NCBI GenBank assembly: GCA_001661245.1
Contig: KV454013.1
Location: forward strand, 1,084,077 to 1,148,076
Length of the DNA stretch: 64,000 bases
DNA from: Pachysolen tannophilus NRRL Y-2460
Lineage: Eukaryota > Ascomycota > Pichiomycetes > Alaninales > Pachysolenaceae
Reading direction: 5' to 3'
Both the position numbers and the translations under genes were made by a program. Positions 1-10,257 of the stretch are shown here, one piece after another. Position 1 is the first letter of the stretch; the number at the start of each line of letters is the position of its first letter. A model generated the notes under the pieces. It worked only from the letters and a program-made list of their open reading frames with translations, made no database searches and had not been told where the DNA came from.

Positions 1-118
1 AAAAATTACTCTTTTGGGAACTCTTTGGTGGGTTGGGACACGACTAGAAATTTGATAAATTTTTTTTTAAGTGATAAATTAGTAAATTGGGGAACGACCT
101 AAATTTCTTATCAAATCA

Positions 119-392
119 ATGGCAGAAAGTAGGCGGAAAGTAGAAGGTAAGCACCGCAGGAGATTTCAAGGGTCTGGCGGAAAAAAATAGTGGGAAGCGA
201 GGGAGAGATGGTACTCAGAGATTGCGGGTTCGGCTGGTGGGAGGAAAACAGGCCAGAGATCCCACTAGGGAGCCGGCGCGAGAGTTGGCCAGAGAGTTGG
301 CTAAGGCCCCGGCTAGAGAGCCCGCTAGAGAACAGGGAAAAGAGCAGGAGGAACAACAGGAGAAAGAGCTGGACCAATCCGCCTTTTCCTGA
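119..392 (+). other. GC-rich short reading frame, unknown product
   Basis: An ATG at 119 opens a basic frame (MAESRRKVEGKHRRR...) that stops at 188-190, just after a run of seven A (181-187). One A fewer in that run would join it to a downstream open frame ending at TGA 390-392, giving about 90 residues. That tail is rich in Arg, Glu and Gln, with degenerate 12-base units reading ARELAREL and AREPAREQ, then a KEQEEQQEKELDQ coiled-coil-like end. Base composition is much richer in GC than the rest of the window. I do not recognise the product. It may be a real small gene with a homopolymer error, or a non-coding repeat. Confidence 0.3.
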
Positions 393-528
393 ATCAATTG
401 GAATAGTTTTAATTTAATTTATAATTGCTCTTCAACACAAGAGAATTACCACACAATTAATTAATTTCTAATCCTATTTTCATGATTTTAGTATTCTTTT
501 ATAGACCAAGAAGGATTTTCCCATAAAA
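393..528. other. AT-rich upstream region of IMO32
   Basis: Plain AT-rich DNA between the GC-rich frame and the IMO32 start, presumably the IMO32 promoter. I see no conserved site. Confidence 0.4.
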
Positions 529-1494
529 ATGTTCAAAGTTTACTTGAAAGTTGGTATTCAAAAAAGAGGATTTTCATGTTTTAGACCTTTATCCATAAGC
601 AATAAAGATGACCCATATTCATTAGAGATAGATACAGTACCGTTAGCATATGATCTTTATGAGCCAACAAGCTCTTTCAGTTCAAGTTTTAATAATTCTC
701 CAATTATTTTTTTACATGGACTTTTTGGGAACAAATTAAATAATAGAGCTTCTTCAAGACAATTATCTAAATTATTGAATAAATCTGTTTATGCATTGGA
801 TTTAAGAAATCATGGTCTTTCACCACATGCAAATAGAAATGATACACCATCTTTAGCAGCAGATGTAGAAAATTTCATAATTGAAAATAAGTTGAACAAA
901 CCAATAGTTATTGGTCATTCAATGGGTGCTAAGCTGGCAATGGCAATTTCTTTAAGAAGACCAAATTTATTAAGTCAAGTAATTTCTGTTGATAATGTTC
1001 CAGCAATTAATACCAAGACTATCGATGAATTTGAAAAATTTGCCAAATATATTCATCAATTGAAAAAAATTACTACACAAATCACTCCAAAACCTGTAGA
1101 GTCTTTAGAAGAAGCTGATCATGTATTAAGTTCTGTTGAAAGTGATAGATTAATTAGACAATTTGTATTAACAAATATTAAAAGAGATTATAGTAAGAAA
1201 AATATCGGTCATACACCTTTGGTATTACACAGTAGAATCCCTTTGGAAATCATCTTGAAAAATTTGGAGAATATTAGAAGTTGGGAATTCGATTCCAAAA
1301 AATCTACTTGGAATGGTCCAACGTTATTAGTTAGAGGTTTGAAATCTAAATTTGTCCCCAATGAAGATTTACCTAAAATGAAACAATTCTTCCCCAATTA
1401 TGACTTGGCTAGTATTGATTCTGGACATTGGATCATCAGCGAGAAGCACCAGGAATTCATCAACGTTGTAGGTAAATGGATAAAAGAGCATTAA
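529..1494 (+). CDS. IMO32: alpha/beta hydrolase, mitochondrial Imo32 type
   Basis: A 321-residue alpha/beta-hydrolase. The N-terminus has Lys and Arg but no Asp or Glu in the first 26 residues, like a mitochondrial presequence. FLHGLFGNK (about 61-69) is the oxyanion region, LDLRNHG (about 90-96) is typical of the family, GHSMG (129-133) carries the nucleophile Ser131, and DSGHW near residue 300 supplies the catalytic His. Length and motifs match S. cerevisiae Imo32 (YGR031W, 342 aa). The related Eat1 ethanol acetyltransferase is the main alternative, but HGLFGNKLNNR and the C-terminal pattern fit Imo32 better. The substrate is not evident from sequence. A CTG codon lies four residues after the nucleophile. 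Confidence 0.85.
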   Translation: MFKVYLKVGIQKRGFSCFRPLSISNKDDPYSLEIDTVPLAYDLYEPTSSFSSSFNNSPIIFLHGLFGNKLNNRASSRQLSKLLNKSVYALDLRNHGLSPHANRNDTPSLAADVENFIIENKLNKPIVIGHSMGAKLAMAISLRRPNLLSQVISVDNVPAINTKTIDEFEKFAKYIHQLKKITTQITPKPVESLEEADHVLSSVESDRLIRQFVLTNIKRDYSKKNIGHTPLVLHSRIPLEIILKNLENIRSWEFDSKKSTWNGPTLLVRGLKSKFVPNEDLPKMKQFFPNYDLASIDSGHWIISEKHQEFINVVGKWIKEH

Positions 1495-1658
1495 TTTATA
1501 TAATTTATAGACATAAGAAACAGTTTATTTATAATGGGTGAAAAAAAAAATAGATAAAATTAAAATAAAATCAACTTGTAAAAATATACAAATAACCTTT
1601 TAATTCAAAGCAAGTGTGTGAAGCAAGAACTCTTTTCTTCTTTACTATCTTTAAAGAT

Positions 1659-2234
1659 ATGAGTAGCAAGTTATGTGGAATATGTAATTCCAATGAGTCA
1701 AGATATAAATGTCCTAAATGTGGAATAAAATAGTATGTTAATTCCATAATATATCTTTTTAACAATACAATTTTTTTACTAACTTTGGTATATAATTATA
1801 GTTGTTCGGTGACTTGTTTTAAATCTGAACTGCACATCCATGATCATACCAAAGAGACCGATGTTAATGGGGAAAATGTTATTAGCTTAGAGCCTCAAGA
1901 GGATCATGATGTTGAAAGTGGTTCTGGTACTAGTGTTGATGATGATGATAAATTATTTCAAAAACTTTTAAATGATCCAAAAATTAAGCTGTTATTACAA
2001 GAAAAGACATTAAGATTCCACCTAACGGTATTATTCAAGATTTTAAATGATCCAAAAATTCTTTCTAAAGAATATGATAAGGAAAATAGATTAGAAATTG
2101 CCAATAAGAAATTGGTGAATCTTAGAGTTAAAGGTATAGAAGAAAATGAATTAGTTGAAGAATTTTGCTGTCGAGTAATTGAACTATTGGAAGAAGATGA
2201 TAAAAGAGACAAGAATGATAATTTACGGATATGA
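1659..2234 (+). CDS. HIT1: zf-HIT protein Hit1, box C/D snoRNP assembly factor (one intron)
   Basis: Two exons, 1659-1732 and 1802-2234, encode 168 residues. The 69-base intron has donor GTATGT, branch site TACTAAC at 1777-1783 and an acceptor AG at 1800-1801, and it splits the Tyr codon before CSVTC. The N-terminal zinc finger has Cys 6, 9, 18, 21, 26 and 30 followed by a His cluster, the zf-HIT pattern. The C-terminal helical part (FHLTVLFKILND, then EEFCCRVIELL) matches S. cerevisiae Hit1 (164 aa), which with Rsa1 helps assemble box C/D snoRNPs. The first exon is easily missed because the ORF is interrupted by the intron. Confidence 0.92.
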
Positions 2235-2366
2235 ATTTATGTAATAATACAATTAAATAAGTTTTTAGCAAAGCAAAAAGACAAAAAAAAAAAAGCAAAT
2301 AAAATGAAAATTAAGGATTAAATAGCTATGTTATTGATAAATATTGATTATTTAATTTAATTTAAT

Positions 2367-3356
2367 TTAATTAATTAAATCTTCAACATTCCCTCCCCAG
2401 ATATTTTTAGGTAAACCACGAACATCTGAATCCAAAACCACTTTGAAAATGGCACCACCTAAATCTCCAGGTTCACTTGCAAGTTTATCAACATCATCTA
2501 GATGTAAATCAGCGCTTGTAACAAACAACTCATTAAAATTTTTACCTCCAATTATTGGACAAGTTACTCTTTTTGCAGGAAAGATAAATTTTTCCATTAA
2601 TTTTCCTTCAAGATTGAATCTTAAAACTTTCCCTGTAGACCAGACAGCTGTATAAATATCACCATTCAGTGCCATGGCAAATCCATCTGGTTCTGGAGAT
2701 TCATCTTCTGGGCAAAAATCTTTCATATTTATAAGAGGTTGCTTATTAGAAATTTCCCCAGTATTGGAATCATAATCAAATTTCCAAATTGTATAAGTAC
2801 CACTATCAGTCCAATAAAACTTATTATCTTTCCAAGCCATACCATTTGGTATATAACAATTTTTAATTAAAGTATCAATTGAAAAATCTTTATGATTAAC
2901 TCTATATTGAAATCCATTTGGTCCAACAGAAGGTTGATCAAAATTGTCCATTGTTCCAACCCAAAAATTCCCCTTATCATCAATTGATCCATCATTTGAT
3001 CTTAAACTAATATTATATGTTTCAGAGGGGAAAAATAATTTGTATTTAAATTCTTTTGTCTTAAAATTAACAAAACCAACTCCCTTTTGACAACCAACTA
3101 TATAAATATCATTATCTGAAGTAAGACCAATCACACCACAAGAATCCTCAACTTTGACAACTTCATGAGTTGATAACATCTCTTTAACATTTTCTTCATC
3201 ATTCAGCGGTAAAAAAACTCTATGTACTTCACCAGCTATAATATCAACCCATAGAAAAGAATGATTTAAATGATTATAAGTTGCACCTTCAGGTAATCTC
3301 GAACCTTTTAAACTAATAAATGGAACTTCAACTTTAACCAACTTGACTGAAGACAT
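2367..3356 (-). CDS. SMP-30/regucalcin-like beta-propeller protein
   Basis: Encodes 329 residues of the SMP-30/gluconolactonase/regucalcin family, like S. cerevisiae YBR053C. Visible family elements are RLPEGATY near the N-terminus, DGSIDDKGNFWVGTMD (a metal-site strand), YIPNGMAW and EPDGFAMALNGDIY, spaced as propeller blades. Family members are calcium- or zinc-dependent lactonases; the yeast substrate is unknown. The ATG at 3356 is chosen; an upstream in-frame TTG adds six residues and is unlikely to be used. There is no signal peptide, so the protein is probably cytosolic. Confidence 0.85.
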   Translation of the reverse strand: MSSVKLVKVEVPFISLKGSRLPEGATYNHLNHSFLWVDIIAGEVHRVFLPLNDEENVKEMLSTHEVVKVEDSCGVIGLTSDNDIYIVGCQKGVGFVNFKTKEFKYKLFFPSETYNISLRSNDGSIDDKGNFWVGTMDNFDQPSVGPNGFQYRVNHKDFSIDTLIKNCYIPNGMAWKDNKFYWTDSGTYTIWKFDYDSNTGEISNKQPLINMKDFCPEDESPEPDGFAMALNGDIYTAVWSTGKVLRFNLEGKLMEKFIFPAKRVTCPIIGGKNFNELFVTSADLHLDDVDKLASEPGDLGGAIFKVVLDSDVRGLPKNIWGGNVEDLIN

Positions 3357-3791
3357 CCTTCCCTTCTCAAACAAACTGATATTACAATTACAATTGGTAA
3401 ATTCAAATGATTAAATTAAATAACTTTTACAAAAGATTTGATCCTTTATCTTTTACGCCTAAAAACAAAAAAAAAAATTATTTTAATTATTTACAACCAA
3501 TTTGAAGATATAATAATAAGTTTTAATACTAAAAGCTAATAATTGAAAATATGGAAACTAATTAAACTGAACGATATAGTAAATACGGATATGGAGTTAA
3601 TCGATAGTAAACCCAAAGAAACAGCTAATAAAAGATATAAAGAAAGAAAAGAAAAGAAAAGAAAAGAAAAAAAAAACGAAAAGTATTAGTTAATTGTAAT
3701 TAATTAAATTTTGATGAATGAAAAAAAAAAAAAAACACACACACAGATCACTTGTGATGGTGTCTTTTGTTAGTACTGTTTGAAGACCTAT
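3357..3791. other. intergenic, low complexity
   Basis: AT-rich spacer between the SMP-30-like gene start and the GSF2 stop (both on the minus strand). It contains a short GAAAA tandem tract near 3643-3670, an A run near 3721-3734 and a short CA tract. I see no gene. Confidence 0.5.
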
Positions 3792-4940
3792 TTATTCTTC
3801 TTCAATATCACCATCTCCTCTTTCGAGTCTTTGTTGGACGATTTCTTTTATTTCGTCATTACTTTCTAAAGGACCAAATTTTCTAAACAATTTAATATCT
3901 TGAGCAACGTTACTTGAACCTTTAGATATTTTATTTTGGAAAATTGATTCAATTTTAGAAATATAATCATAATTTAATTTGAATTTGTTTAACTTTCTCA
4001 TTTTTTCTAAAGTTAAAGCATTTTTTTCTTCTTGAGTTGTTGGGATTTTTGTATTAAAACCTTCATCTTTACCTAAATCAACACCTGTTCTTCTTAATCT
4101 TCTCAATAAACCAGATTTGTTGGCCTCAACAACACCACCAGCTTGTTTAATTTTTAATTCTCTATAATATTCCTTATATTCATCAATAGTTCCCTTTTTC
4201 GATCCAGTCCATCCAATTGATAATAATTCATCTTTTGTAACATCCAGCTTTTTACCTATAATATCTAAAGGATTTAAAGAATAAGGATTAAATATACCAG
4301 AATACAAGAAACCAAACACAAATAAAACTTTTAATAAATGCAATGCAAAGAAAAAGCATTGTCTCGGTATTGAAATTATTTCAATAGTTTCCAGATATAA
4401 AGATTCACTTAATCCTTTATTATCCAATAAAACCAACGCCAAATAACTAAGTACTCTTGAAATTTGATTTGTTAAACAAATTCCTGGAGTTGGAGATATG
4501 AAATCAGGTAAATCTGTATATAACCAACCAAATAACAATGAAGCTATAGTAAAGACTCTAGCATTACTTACTTGCCAAACAGGAAATATTAATTGTCCTG
4601 GCCAACATTTTTCACCAAGAATATCCTCATTATCAACCTTAACCAAATAATTTTTTTTGCGATTATCAGCTTCATAAGAAAATAATAATCCACCATTCTC
4701 CGTTAAAAACCCAGGAGCTGTAGAAACTTCAAATCCAATAGGATATTTATCATAAAAAATTGATGGAGTCAATTGAACAGGTAACGTTGAAAAAATCTTA
4801 AACAATGATTGAAAAGTTTCCGAAGATTTAAAATTAAAACAATAATCTTTCTCCAAATCAGCATTCATTCTAACATATATTTCCAATATATCATTTTTCT
4901 TACCACCCTCCATGGTAACCTTTTCCTCAGATATCGACAT
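3792..4940 (-). CDS. GSF2: Gsf2-like ER membrane protein aiding hexose-transporter export
   Basis: A 382-residue protein matching S. cerevisiae Gsf2 (YML048W, 403 aa). Shared stretches are EIYVRMNADLEKDY at the N-terminus, TPSIFYDK, CWPGQLIFPVW, the strongly conserved LYTDLPDFISPTPGICLTNQ, and a hydrophobic segment around LHLLKVLFVFGFLYSGIFNP. The C-terminal half is charged (GWTGSKKGTIDEYKEYYREL and beyond) and ends acidic. Gsf2 is an ER integral membrane protein needed for exit of some hexose transporters. The ATG at 4940 is used; an upstream TTG is in frame but not needed. A later Met (MEGGKK) is a possible alternative start closer to the conserved part. Confidence 0.9.
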   Translation of the reverse strand: MSISEEKVTMEGGKKNDILEIYVRMNADLEKDYCFNFKSSETFQSLFKIFSTLPVQLTPSIFYDKYPIGFEVSTAPGFLTENGGLLFSYEADNRKKNYLVKVDNEDILGEKCWPGQLIFPVWQVSNARVFTIASLLFGWLYTDLPDFISPTPGICLTNQISRVLSYLALVLLDNKGLSESLYLETIEIISIPRQCFFFALHLLKVLFVFGFLYSGIFNPYSLNPLDIIGKKLDVTKDELLSIGWTGSKKGTIDEYKEYYRELKIKQAGGVVEANKSGLLRRLRRTGVDLGKDEGFNTKIPTTQEEKNALTLEKMRKLNKFKLNYDYISKIESIFQNKISKGSSNVAQDIKLFRKFGPLESNDEIKEIVQQRLERGDGDIEEE

Positions 4941-5184
4941 ATTCTTACTTGAAATCAATTCAATAATTAAAAAATTGATTTCAACTAATTTATGGTATTA
5001 AATATATAAATGGCTCCATAAATAATTTTTTATTTTTTCTATTTTATTTTTCACGGACATAAACATTTAATGTGTGGAGTAAAAAACCATTGAATTCCGA
5101 GGTACAAAAGTTATCATCAACTGATATATATTTATAATCATATTTATAATCATAATTATCTATCTATATATATATTTGCTATAT

Positions 5185-8100
5185 CTATACAGAGTTATCT
5201 TTGCCTTTTTCCTTTTCTCTTTCTTTTTCGTTCAAGTTTCTTAGTTTTTTGATGTGTTTGACTCTACGGGACCAGTTAGAAACGTATTTTCCTTCACTTA
5301 TGTTCCAAACGTTTGAAAATTGGTTACATACCAAGACCAAGTTTCTAATGAAAATGGATAATTTATCTTCTGAGATTATTTTAAAATGACAAGCTGAGAA
5401 TATAGCCGGTATGAGTTTTTTCCTATAAACTTTAACTTTGTAATATCTCTTTGTATCAGTTTCTTCGATATTGTTTTCGAGATAAGGTGAAGATGATACA
5501 ACAATGGGTGAGATCACTATATTGATGAAATTGAATTGACTCTTTATCACGTTGAAATTAAATGGAAGTCCGCTTTCATCGTAGTAGATGTTTACGTAAT
5601 TGTTTCCAACATGTCTTTTCTTGTTGTACAAGAATTCATCATTAGCAAAATTGTTTGGCATTAAAGTAATAATATGGAAAACCATTTGATTAATCTTATC
5701 ATTCCAAAAATAGGTGAATTTCCCATCTGTTGCATTTGAACCAATATCTAAACCTCCAGTATAATTTTCAGTATTATTTAATAGATCAATCTTATAACCC
5801 AATTTGTTTAAAAATTTTAAATAATTTTTTGAACCAACAGTATTAGATAAGATATCCAATTCTTTTGATTGATTTGGTCCAATATATATGATTCCTGCTT
5901 TATGAAATTCAATTATGGGTATCCTATCAAGATTATTTATACCTCTTACAATTTGATCATTTCCACATAATAAAGTTGGTTTAATGTCATCATGTTCGTT
6001 AATGTTGTTTCCACTCCTAGTTATTAAATCATTATTATAAAATTCTGAAACAAAAAAATCCGGTGTAAAAAAATATTCTTTTAAAGTTGATAAATTTAAA
6101 TCTTCAGTGGTAGCATTTACATGACTACTAGAATAATGAAAGGAATTAATATACTCAGGTAACATTATTGGGTCCGGTTTAATTTTCAAAATCGTTATTC
6201 CCGATGGTTTCCTTATAACTATTGTTGAATGACCATTTTTCACGTTAGTTTCAATCGAAATTATACTGTATCCAAATATCCATCGCGATATCAAAATAGC
6301 GTCTTCTTCTTCTTCTTTTTCTTTTGTTAATACTTTTTCTTCTGCATTAATCTTATTCTGTTCTTCATGAGAGGAGAAATTTATCAATTTCAAATCGATA
6401 TCTGAATATGTGAATCTAGATATCAAATCTAAAAAACCAACTATCTGATCATTATTATCCTCTTCATCTTCATTTTTATTTGAAAAAGATGTCAACAAGA
6501 CTAAATTTCGTGTAATAAAAGGGGATAGTTCTTTTCTTTCATCCATTTTCATTTTTAAAAACCAACTTGATATGACATTATAACATAATGCCAACAAATA
6601 TTGTGAAATTGCAGCCGTTATTTCATAAGTTTGAGTAGAAGGCAGATTCCCAACTTCCACATCTACACCATGTCTTTGAATTAATCTTTGATTTTCAATG
6701 GATTCCCCATTGCTATGTTCATTGATTCTCATTAGCTTACCTTTATTATAATCATTCAAAAATTCGATAAATTTAAAACATATACCAAATATTCTTCTAA
6801 ACTCCTCTATACTGAAATTTGTGATTAATCCAGGTAAATGTGATAAGTTGATTAAAAATTCTAAAATATGAGGACTTGTAAATATAAAAGAAATTCTTAT
6901 AGTTAAATTATTCAAAATTAATGACAAGTATTTTTTGATACTTAATGGTAATTCGTAACAGCATAGGTTTAAGCAGTTTATCGCAGGAATGGCAGTTTTC
7001 TCCCATGATGTCAGCAAACACATAATTAAAGAATTTATTAATTGATCTTGATCATTTTTAGTTAAAAATGAATTATACGGTATTAATGATGTTAGATTCC
7101 TTATGATACATACATGTAAATCAGCTCGTGTTACATTTGATGGCAAGTAAATATTTTTTGGTTTTTTAGTAGCTAATAAATTGCAAAATATCTCTTTCAA
7201 CTTCAAGATAAAATTTTTATTCTTTTGCAATGATGATGGTGTTGATGATGTCAAAAAATAGTTTAGATTAGTCAATTGGGGACAGAAATGCGATAATATA
7301 AAAGAGTATATTTCTAAATGATAAAAATTTTCATAAACTTTTATGACAATATCCAACCATTTCCTAATATCTAAAATAAAGTCAGCATTATTATCTTTTT
7401 GATCATCAATTTTCAAAATCTTGGATTGAATATTTATTAAAAAATCGGGAATATAATCAACTTTTTCTGGATAATACCAATCAAGAGTGTCTTTGTTAAC
7501 ACTAACTTCAGCATCTTTCCTATCACTTTCGTATTCTTCAGAGAAATTTCGGTTAAAAGTAGCTGTTAATCCATCAATATCAAAAGGATGTGTTATAAAA
7601 ATTTCATTTTCCTGAGTGAATCTTAATCTAACCAAAGTTTTCGAAATACACAATAATAATTTATAATAATTCAAGTTACTGTTCAAATTATTTATAGCAA
7701 AATTTGAAATTTTAATTAAACAATCATCGTAAATCTTCAAGCTTTTACTTCCATTGTTCAATTGGATTGATAATACAATAAAAATCTTACAAAGACTTTT
7801 AGTAATTAATAATAATAGTTCAAATGGTACTTTGTTCAATGGGTCAGTTTTATTTGTAAAAGAACTTTGAAATGATCTTATACTTTTTTTCCTTTCTGTA
7901 ATGTTGTACTCTGTGGTATACTCATTGCTGAGTGATTGAGGATCACTAAATAAACTCATTATAACATTATCTATTAAATAGTTGAAAATATCATCGTTTT
8001 TCAAACCTAATGCAATTTCTTCAAAATACACATTGATCAACTTTTCCAACACATCTATGTTTTTTTCAAAAACAATGTTTCCAAAAAACCAATTAATATA

Positions 8101-9813
8101 TTTGAAATACAGTTCGTTGCTATAACTAACATCATAATCATTTTGGAAAAAATCAAAACTTTCTTTTATCATTTCTAAAGACAATAGTTTAACATCAACG
8201 GAGAATTCACTATTTACTAAAATTGTTTCACTTATATAGTCACAGTTACTTACCCAGTTTCTATTAAACGGTAAGCAATTATAATTTTCCTTATAATGAT
8301 TTAAAATAAAAATCATAATCTCATTGTTTTCTTGTGAAATTTCGGTTAAATTTGAAATGTAATCTTTAAGAAACTCCACTAGTTCATCTTTATCTCCTAA
8401 AAACCTATTATTTTGTATTAATTTCGTTAATTTTATTAAAAGTTTTGTGAATAAGGTTTTATTTTCATCTATTTGTTCTTTTAAATTGCCTTGATCGTTA
8501 TTAATGAATACATTTTTCAGTAAATTTCTCAAGATATGTAAAATAGAATAATCTTCTGAGAACCAATATTGAAATTTGAATACTTTGGAGTAATTTTTAT
8601 CAGAAACTAATAATTCATTGAAAAATTTCAACAAGTGAATAATTATTAGTGATTCCTTACATTGACTAGCAATTTCCAAATTTTCCAATATAGTATACAT
8701 AGAGTTGTCTAATAAATCTCCAGATATATCATCTGAATCCAGAGCTGTCATTATGAATTTTTGTAAAAGCTGTATAGATCCAACAATGACGTAGTTGTTA
8801 TTTCTTGTAGCATTACTTTTAATTAAATTTTGATCTTTCGATAGTATATTACATAAATTGTTTATTGTCAACTGGTGAAGGAAAACATTTCTAGTCAAAT
8901 TTTCAAATATTTGCCAAACATAATCTTTTTCAATGTTATAAGAACCAGCTAAAACTTCTATTGTATTAGGAAATAATGCTAATGGTAAGATCCTATAGAT
9001 TATTAAGATATCCATGAAGCTTAAACAATTTTTTAAAATACATTTACTTGCTGTTATATTTGATAATAAAATAATTTCTTGTAAAAACTTGGTAACTTCA
9101 CTTTCATCAAACATGCTAAAATTGAGTTTAAAACAATTTATAATAAATTTAATCAAATCATCAAGATTAACTTCAATAAACTTACTATTATCATAGTTTT
9201 TCACCAAGAGTCTTAAAGAAAAATAAAGAAAATCTATTAAAGAAATAGATTCATTTAAACAAAAATCTCTTATATCAGATCCATTATTAGTTAAGCATAC
9301 CAATGCTTTTAAAAAAAAATTCAAACTCTGATCTATAGAGTTGAAATCAGTAAAATCATTGCGACAGTATTGAATAATATCATTATAATAAGTTAACCTT
9401 ATAGATACCGAATTAAGATCATCATTCTTAATACAATTCTCTAATAATTTCAAAACAATCTCTCTATTTGACTCATTATTATCTTCAAGTAAATCTTTTG
9501 ATGCATACCAAATCTCAGGAATTGAACTAATGGAAAATTTATTTAATGAATCTGTCAATATTTTAATAGTCTCTAATCTTTCACTTATACTTCTATTTGA
9601 TCTGTCTAATTTTTCAAATAATTCTTGTTGATTCGAAACTCCCCCAACAACTGTTGGATTTATCACTATTGGTAAAGATTTATATTTCTTATTATTACTC
9701 TTGGTTTTACTCGTGGTGAATGATCGGAACACATTTGTAAAACCTCCTATTGATCCTTTGCTACCATTATTACCAACACTAGATGCTGACTTTGTGTTAT
9801 GATTCATAGCCAT
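5185..9813 (-). CDS. TSC2: tuberin (TSC2) homologue, Rheb GTPase-activating protein
   Basis: A 1542-residue, intron-free protein. Most of it is an alpha-helical, leucine-rich solenoid with low-complexity spacers. The C-terminal part (about 1290-1500) is a Rap/Ran-GAP domain: IEFHKAGIIYIGPNQSKE, LGYKIDL, a YFWND/HIITLMPN block, KRHVGNNYVNIYYDESG (about 1399-1415, the asparagine-thumb region of tuberin), then SQFNFINIVISP. These follow the order seen in human TSC2 and C. albicans Tsc2. Tuberin with hamartin (TSC1) inactivates Rheb and so restrains TORC1. S. cerevisiae lacks it. No TSC1 lies in this window. The C-terminus ends in a Lys/Arg/Glu-rich tail. Confidence 0.9.
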   Translation of the reverse strand: MAMNHNTKSASSVGNNGSKGSIGGFTNVFRSFTTSKTKSNNKKYKSLPIVINPTVVGGVSNQQELFEKLDRSNRSISERLETIKILTDSLNKFSISSIPEIWYASKDLLEDNNESNREIVLKLLENCIKNDDLNSVSIRLTYYNDIIQYCRNDFTDFNSIDQSLNFFLKALVCLTNNGSDIRDFCLNESISLIDFLYFSLRLLVKNYDNSKFIEVNLDDLIKFIINCFKLNFSMFDESEVTKFLQEIILLSNITASKCILKNCLSFMDILIIYRILPLALFPNTIEVLAGSYNIEKDYVWQIFENLTRNVFLHQLTINNLCNILSKDQNLIKSNATRNNNYVIVGSIQLLQKFIMTALDSDDISGDLLDNSMYTILENLEIASQCKESLIIIHLLKFFNELLVSDKNYSKVFKFQYWFSEDYSILHILRNLLKNVFINNDQGNLKEQIDENKTLFTKLLIKLTKLIQNNRFLGDKDELVEFLKDYISNLTEISQENNEIMIFILNHYKENYNCLPFNRNWVSNCDYISETILVNSEFSVDVKLLSLEMIKESFDFFQNDYDVSYSNELYFKYINWFFGNIVFEKNIDVLEKLINVYFEEIALGLKNDDIFNYLIDNVIMSLFSDPQSLSNEYTTEYNITERKKSIRSFQSSFTNKTDPLNKVPFELLLLITKSLCKIFIVLSIQLNNGSKSLKIYDDCLIKISNFAINNLNSNLNYYKLLLCISKTLVRLRFTQENEIFITHPFDIDGLTATFNRNFSEEYESDRKDAEVSVNKDTLDWYYPEKVDYIPDFLINIQSKILKIDDQKDNNADFILDIRKWLDIVIKVYENFYHLEIYSFILSHFCPQLTNLNYFLTSSTPSSLQKNKNFILKLKEIFCNLLATKKPKNIYLPSNVTRADLHVCIIRNLTSLIPYNSFLTKNDQDQLINSLIMCLLTSWEKTAIPAINCLNLCCYELPLSIKKYLSLILNNLTIRISFIFTSPHILEFLINLSHLPGLITNFSIEEFRRIFGICFKFIEFLNDYNKGKLMRINEHSNGESIENQRLIQRHGVDVEVGNLPSTQTYEITAAISQYLLALCYNVISSWFLKMKMDERKELSPFITRNLVLLTSFSNKNEDEEDNNDQIVGFLDLISRFTYSDIDLKLINFSSHEEQNKINAEEKVLTKEKEEEEDAILISRWIFGYSIISIETNVKNGHSTIVIRKPSGITILKIKPDPIMLPEYINSFHYSSSHVNATTEDLNLSTLKEYFFTPDFFVSEFYNNDLITRSGNNINEHDDIKPTLLCGNDQIVRGINNLDRIPIIEFHKAGIIYIGPNQSKELDILSNTVGSKNYLKFLNKLGYKIDLLNNTENYTGGLDIGSNATDGKFTYFWNDKINQMVFHIITLMPNNFANDEFLYNKKRHVGNNYVNIYYDESGLPFNFNVIKSQFNFINIVISPIVVSSSPYLENNIEETDTKRYYKVKVYRKKLIPAIFSACHFKIISEDKLSIFIRNLVLVCNQFSNVWNISEGKYVSNWSRRVKHIKKLRNLNEKEREKEKGKDNSV

Positions 9814-10257
9814 TTTTGTACATCAGGTTTATTCATTATTCAATTTCATAAATACTAAATACCTTTTTGTATACAATTTTATGAAAAAACGCTTTAAAAA
9901 TTATATGCACATTATGCAAAACGTTATAAATTCAAATATTATTTTGATATATCAACATGAACATTGATTAGAAAACAAGTTTTATTTTTATTACAAGGGC
10001 AGATGGCGAATTCAGTTGTTGAGGGGTGGATTAGAAGATATGGAATTGTTGGTTTTTGGTTTTTGCTTTTTAAAAGAAATGAAGATAAAGTTGATATATC
10101 GTAAAAGCAGGAGTATTAAGGAGATGTGAAAATATACATCAAGATTATTATTATAAATTGGTTGAAATCAGCTCTCAGGGAATTATGGTTTTTAAGTTGA
10201 AGGAAATGGTTATATTTTGCAGTTTTATTCTCGGAGGTTGAGAAGGTTGAGAAGGTG
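9814..10257. other. divergent promoter region, TSC2 / orphan gene
   Basis: Shared upstream region of two divergent genes. AT-rich, with somewhat more G at 10010-10260 on the plus strand. I see no recognisable site or RNA. Confidence 0.4.
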
